DNA from: JAQVEM01 sp964601205
GTDB taxonomy: Bacteria > Actinomycetota > Humimicrobiia > Humimicrobiales > Humimicrobiaceae
Direction of reading: 5' to 3'
Assembly (NCBI GenBank): GCA_964601205.1
Contig: CAZRML010000020.1
Coordinates: 1 to 64,000, forward strand
DNA: 64,000 nucleotides
The position numbers and the translations under genes are program-made. Below the pieces are notes generated by a model that searched no databases, was not told the DNA's origin, and worked only from the letters and a program-made list of their open reading frames with translations. Below are positions 62,257 to 64,000 of the stretch, in pieces. Numbering within the stretch: the stretch's first letter is position 1; each line of letters begins with the position of its first letter.

Positions 62257-62735
62257 GTAAACCAAAAAAGAAAAAAGATTCTGAAGAAGATAAGAAAATA
62301 ATTGCTCAAAATAAGAAAGCCTTAAGGGATTTTTTTATTTTAGATACTTACGAAGCCGGGATAGAACTGCAGGGATGTGAGGTAAAATCCATTCGTAATC
62401 ACAGGATAAATCTAAAGGATAGTTATAGCCGGATAAAAAAAAACCAGTTATTTCTTTATAATATGCATATATCACCCTACGATAAAAGCAGGGTCTCGGA
62501 AATAGACCCCACCCGCACGAGAAGACTTCTCATGCACAGAAAAGAAATAGACAGGATAGAAGGAAAGTTAACTGACAGAAGCCTGACACTGGTGCCATTA
62601 AAAGTATATTTTAAGAAAAATAGGGTCAAAGTTGAGCTTGCCCTGGTAAAAGGAAAATTAAAAAGAGATAAGCGCAGAGATATACAGAAAAAAGAGCAGG
62701 AGATTGAAATAAAAAGGGCTTTGAAAAATTATTAA
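62253..62735 (+). CDS. smpB: SsrA-binding protein SmpB
   Basis: SmpB brings tmRNA to stalled ribosomes. The 160-residue protein has NKKALRDFFILDTYEAGIELQGCEVKSI, INLKDSYSRIKK, HISPYDKS, TRTRRLLMHRKEIDRI, and LTLVPLKVYFKKNRVKVELALVKGK, ending in the basic tail KRDIQKKEQEIEIKRAL that mimics the missing mRNA. The first 15 residues are Lys/Glu-rich. It overlaps the protease gene by four bases, and ssrA follows within 53 bases. Confidence 0.96.
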   Translation: MSKPKKKKDSEEDKKIIAQNKKALRDFFILDTYEAGIELQGCEVKSIRNHRINLKDSYSRIKKNQLFLYNMHISPYDKSRVSEIDPTRTRRLLMHRKEIDRIEGKLTDRSLTLVPLKVYFKKNRVKVELALVKGKLKRDKRRDIQKKEQEIEIKRALKNY

Positions 62736-62747
62736 TTTTAGTATAAT
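62721..62747 (+). promoter_or_regulatory. Predicted promoter for tmRNA
   Basis: TATAAT (62742-62747) is a perfect -10 box, and TTGAAA (62721-62726) lies 15 bases upstream, inside the smpB 3' end. Transcription would start near 62755, giving a short 5' leader removed by RNase P before the mature end at 62788. Confidence 0.5.
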
Positions 62748-62787
62748 ATACAACCGGTGTTTAGAAGGATGCCTTCCCTGAGTTTAT

Positions 62788-63140
62788 GGGGGCGATCCGG
62801 GTTCGACGGTGATAGGTTGAGCTTAAATTGCAAGTCGAGTATCAGAACTCGTAAATAACTGAAATAAACATAAACGCTAATGATAATGAATTAGCCTTAG
62901 CAGCTTAATATAAAGTTGCTACGTCTACGGAAAGTTTCCTGTGCTTTTCGATAGGCGCCGTTTAGCAGGATACCCTGATATGGCCCGCCTGCGGTAATAT
63001 CAGGGGAAACATTACGCGGGCTGGCTTTTTTAATCGTGTCCACACGAGTAAAAAAGTGAGATTTAAAATATGGACTAAACTTGTAGATATTTAAGTGGCG
63101 ATATCTCCGGACGCGGGTTCGATTCCCGCCGCCTCCACCA
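62788..63140 (+). ncRNA. ssrA: Transfer-messenger RNA (tmRNA)
   Basis: The 353-base RNA begins GGGGGCGATCCGGGTTCGACGG and ends CGCCTCCACCA, so the acceptor stem pairs 5' GGGGGCG with 3' CGCCTCC (one G-T pair) and CCA is encoded. The T arm GGGTTCGATTCCCG is visible near the end. The tag reading frame at 62876-62908 gives ANDNELALAA, then TAA, close to the classical ANDENYALAA tag that marks proteins for ClpXP and other proteases. smpB immediately upstream confirms the pair. Confidence 0.95.
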
Positions 63141-63518
63141 TATTAACACCCGGAAATCCCATGGGTTCCATATGTTTTAGAATTAACCTTTGTGGGCTGA
63201 AAGTCCCAACTTTCATTCTGCTTGTGATCTACTTCGCCTACAGGGGGGAAAGAAAGGCATAAAAAGGCCCTTGACAAAATGAACGTGCAGGATTTATAAA
63301 CTTTTTTGCGTGAAAAGAAATGTTCACCTATGTCTGTTGCCTCAGGGCAGGTTCTATTAAATTGAGTTTTAAATAAAAAACTTGCCAGACTGTAAAGACT
63401 ATATCTTTTTTAATTATAAAAGCAGATAATTTGATTTTGTTTGTATTTACTGTAATTAAATAATATTATTTTTTTAATAAAATCGTTAAATTATTTATGC
63501 AGGGAAAGGAGAGATAAA
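63141..63518. other. Non-coding stretch after tmRNA with one good promoter
   Basis: No ORF with a plausible SD is seen in these 378 bases. A TTGACA box at 63271-63276 with TATAAA at 63295-63300 (18-base spacing) is one of the best promoter matches in the window and could drive the SDR gene from a leader of about 210 bases. GAAAGT-CCCA-ACTTTC at 63199-63214 is a small inverted repeat without a T run. No clear tmRNA terminator was found. Confidence 0.45.
63271..63300 (+). promoter_or_regulatory. Predicted sigma70-type promoter upstream of SDR gene
   Basis: TTGACA (63271-63276) is a perfect -35 match and TATAAA (63295-63300) a one-mismatch -10, 18 bases apart. Transcription would start near 63307, leaving about 210 bases of leader before the SDR start codon. 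Confidence 0.5.
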
Positions 63519-64000
63519 ATGAAACTTAAAGACAAAGTGGCAATAGTGACCGGAGCAGCTTCTGGAATGGGAGAAGCTATAGCCCTTCTATTTGCCAGGG
63601 AAGGGGCTAAGGTTATAGTATCTGATATTAATTTAAAAGGGGCCGAAAGGGTAGTCCAGGAAATAAAAGATGGTGGTGGAGAGGCTACAGCCATATTGAC
63701 TGATGTTTCTAAGCAAGAGGATGTAGATAAAATGATAGAGGCTGTAGTAAGCAATTATGGCACTTTAGATATACTGGTAAATAATGCAGGTATAATGGAT
63801 AATTTCATGCCTGCCGGGGAAGTTTCTGACAGGTTATGGGATAAAGTATTTGCAGTAAATGTAAAGGGTCCCATGATGGCCATCAGAAAAGCTCTGGGAA
63901 TTTTTGCAGATAAGGAAAGCGGCAATATTATAAATATTGCTTCCCTGGGTGGAATCAGGGGAAGCAGGGCAGGCGCTGCTTATACTGCTTCAAAACATGC
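63519..64000 (+). CDS. Short-chain dehydrogenase/reductase, 3' end outside window
   Basis: About 160 residues are visible. The start ATG 63519 follows AAAGGAGAG by 6-8 bases. VTGAASGMGEAIA is the NAD(P)-binding TGxxxGxG motif, VSDIN supplies an acidic residue that favours NAD, NNAGI is the structural NNAG motif, and AAYTASKH at the cut end holds the catalytic YxxxK; the catalytic Ser is probably in NIASLGG. It is a classical SDR oxidoreductase such as a glucose or 3-oxoacyl-ACP type; the substrate cannot be told. It stands apart from the secA-ssrA block. Confidence 0.88.
   Translation, partial: MKLKDKVAIVTGAASGMGEAIALLFAREGAKVIVSDINLKGAERVVQEIKDGGGEATAILTDVSKQEDVDKMIEAVVSNYGTLDILVNNAGIMDNFMPAGEVSDRLWDKVFAVNVKGPMMAIRKALGIFADKESGNIINIASLGGIRGSRAGAAYTASKH

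Overview
This is an AT-rich bacterial chromosome segment with dense, mostly plus-strand coding, many TTG and GTG starts, and good Shine-Dalgarno (SD) sites. The 3' end carries a conserved housekeeping block: long-form HPF, secA, prfB with a programmed frameshift, ftsE, ftsX, an M23 murein hydrolase, a CtpA protease, smpB and tmRNA. That order resembles Bacillota and Actinomycetota-related anaerobes. No LPS core or lipid A genes are visible, so a Gram-positive-like or deep-branching anaerobic lineage is plausible, but I cannot name a taxon from the sequence. No mobile elements, CRISPR arrays, rRNA or tRNA genes were seen.

Positions 1-12.2 kb hold cell-surface glycan genes: a truncated GT-C-like membrane protein, an orphan lipoprotein, RmlD, AsnB, two NAD-dependent sugar epimerases, polyprenol-phosphate glycosyltransferases, a radical SAM/SPASM enzyme, a hexapeptide acyltransferase and a flippase-like membrane protein. 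Positions 12.4-18.7 kb encode an SMR-type transporter pair, a DUF2723 membrane glycosyltransferase, a lipoprotein polysaccharide deacetylase and a membrane-anchored SGNH hydrolase. Both the DUF2723 protein and the deacetylase end in the same beta-rich domain. Positions 18.8-23.8 kb contain a tandem duplication of a convergent two-gene module: a small multi-pass membrane protein facing a membrane-anchored TolB-like beta-propeller. Positions 24-34.8 kb are a run of seven glycosyltransferases plus one SMR protein. Two of the glycosyltransferases carry inserted beta-sandwich domains and one carries a degenerate methyltransferase-like module.

Positions 35-42 kb hold a Phd-like orphan antitoxin with a strong terminator, then a trp operon (trpE-D-C-F-B-A, no trpG). 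It is preceded by a promoter, a Trp-containing leader ORF and an overlapping intrinsic terminator, which looks like ribosome-mediated attenuation. Positions 42.4-52.7 kb combine a glycosyltransferase with a complete set for GDP-mannose and GDP-D-rhamnose (PGI/PMI, phosphohexomutase, two nucleotidyltransferases, Gmd, Rmd), plus adenosylhomocysteinase and MtnA for S-adenosylmethionine by-product recycling. ComF-like, cold-shock and HPF genes lead into the secA-ssrA block. After tmRNA comes a non-coding stretch and a truncated SDR gene.

Taken together, most of the window makes nucleotide sugars, assembles lipid-linked glycans, exports them and modifies them at the surface. The GDP-mannose/GDP-D-rhamnose genes probably feed the glycosyltransferases upstream. 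The most unusual items are the duplicated membrane protein/beta-propeller module, the domain shared by the DUF2723 protein and the deacetylase, the glycosyltransferases with inserted domains, the trp attenuator, and a prfB frameshift site without the usual internal SD. All calls come from reading the sequence. No database search was run.
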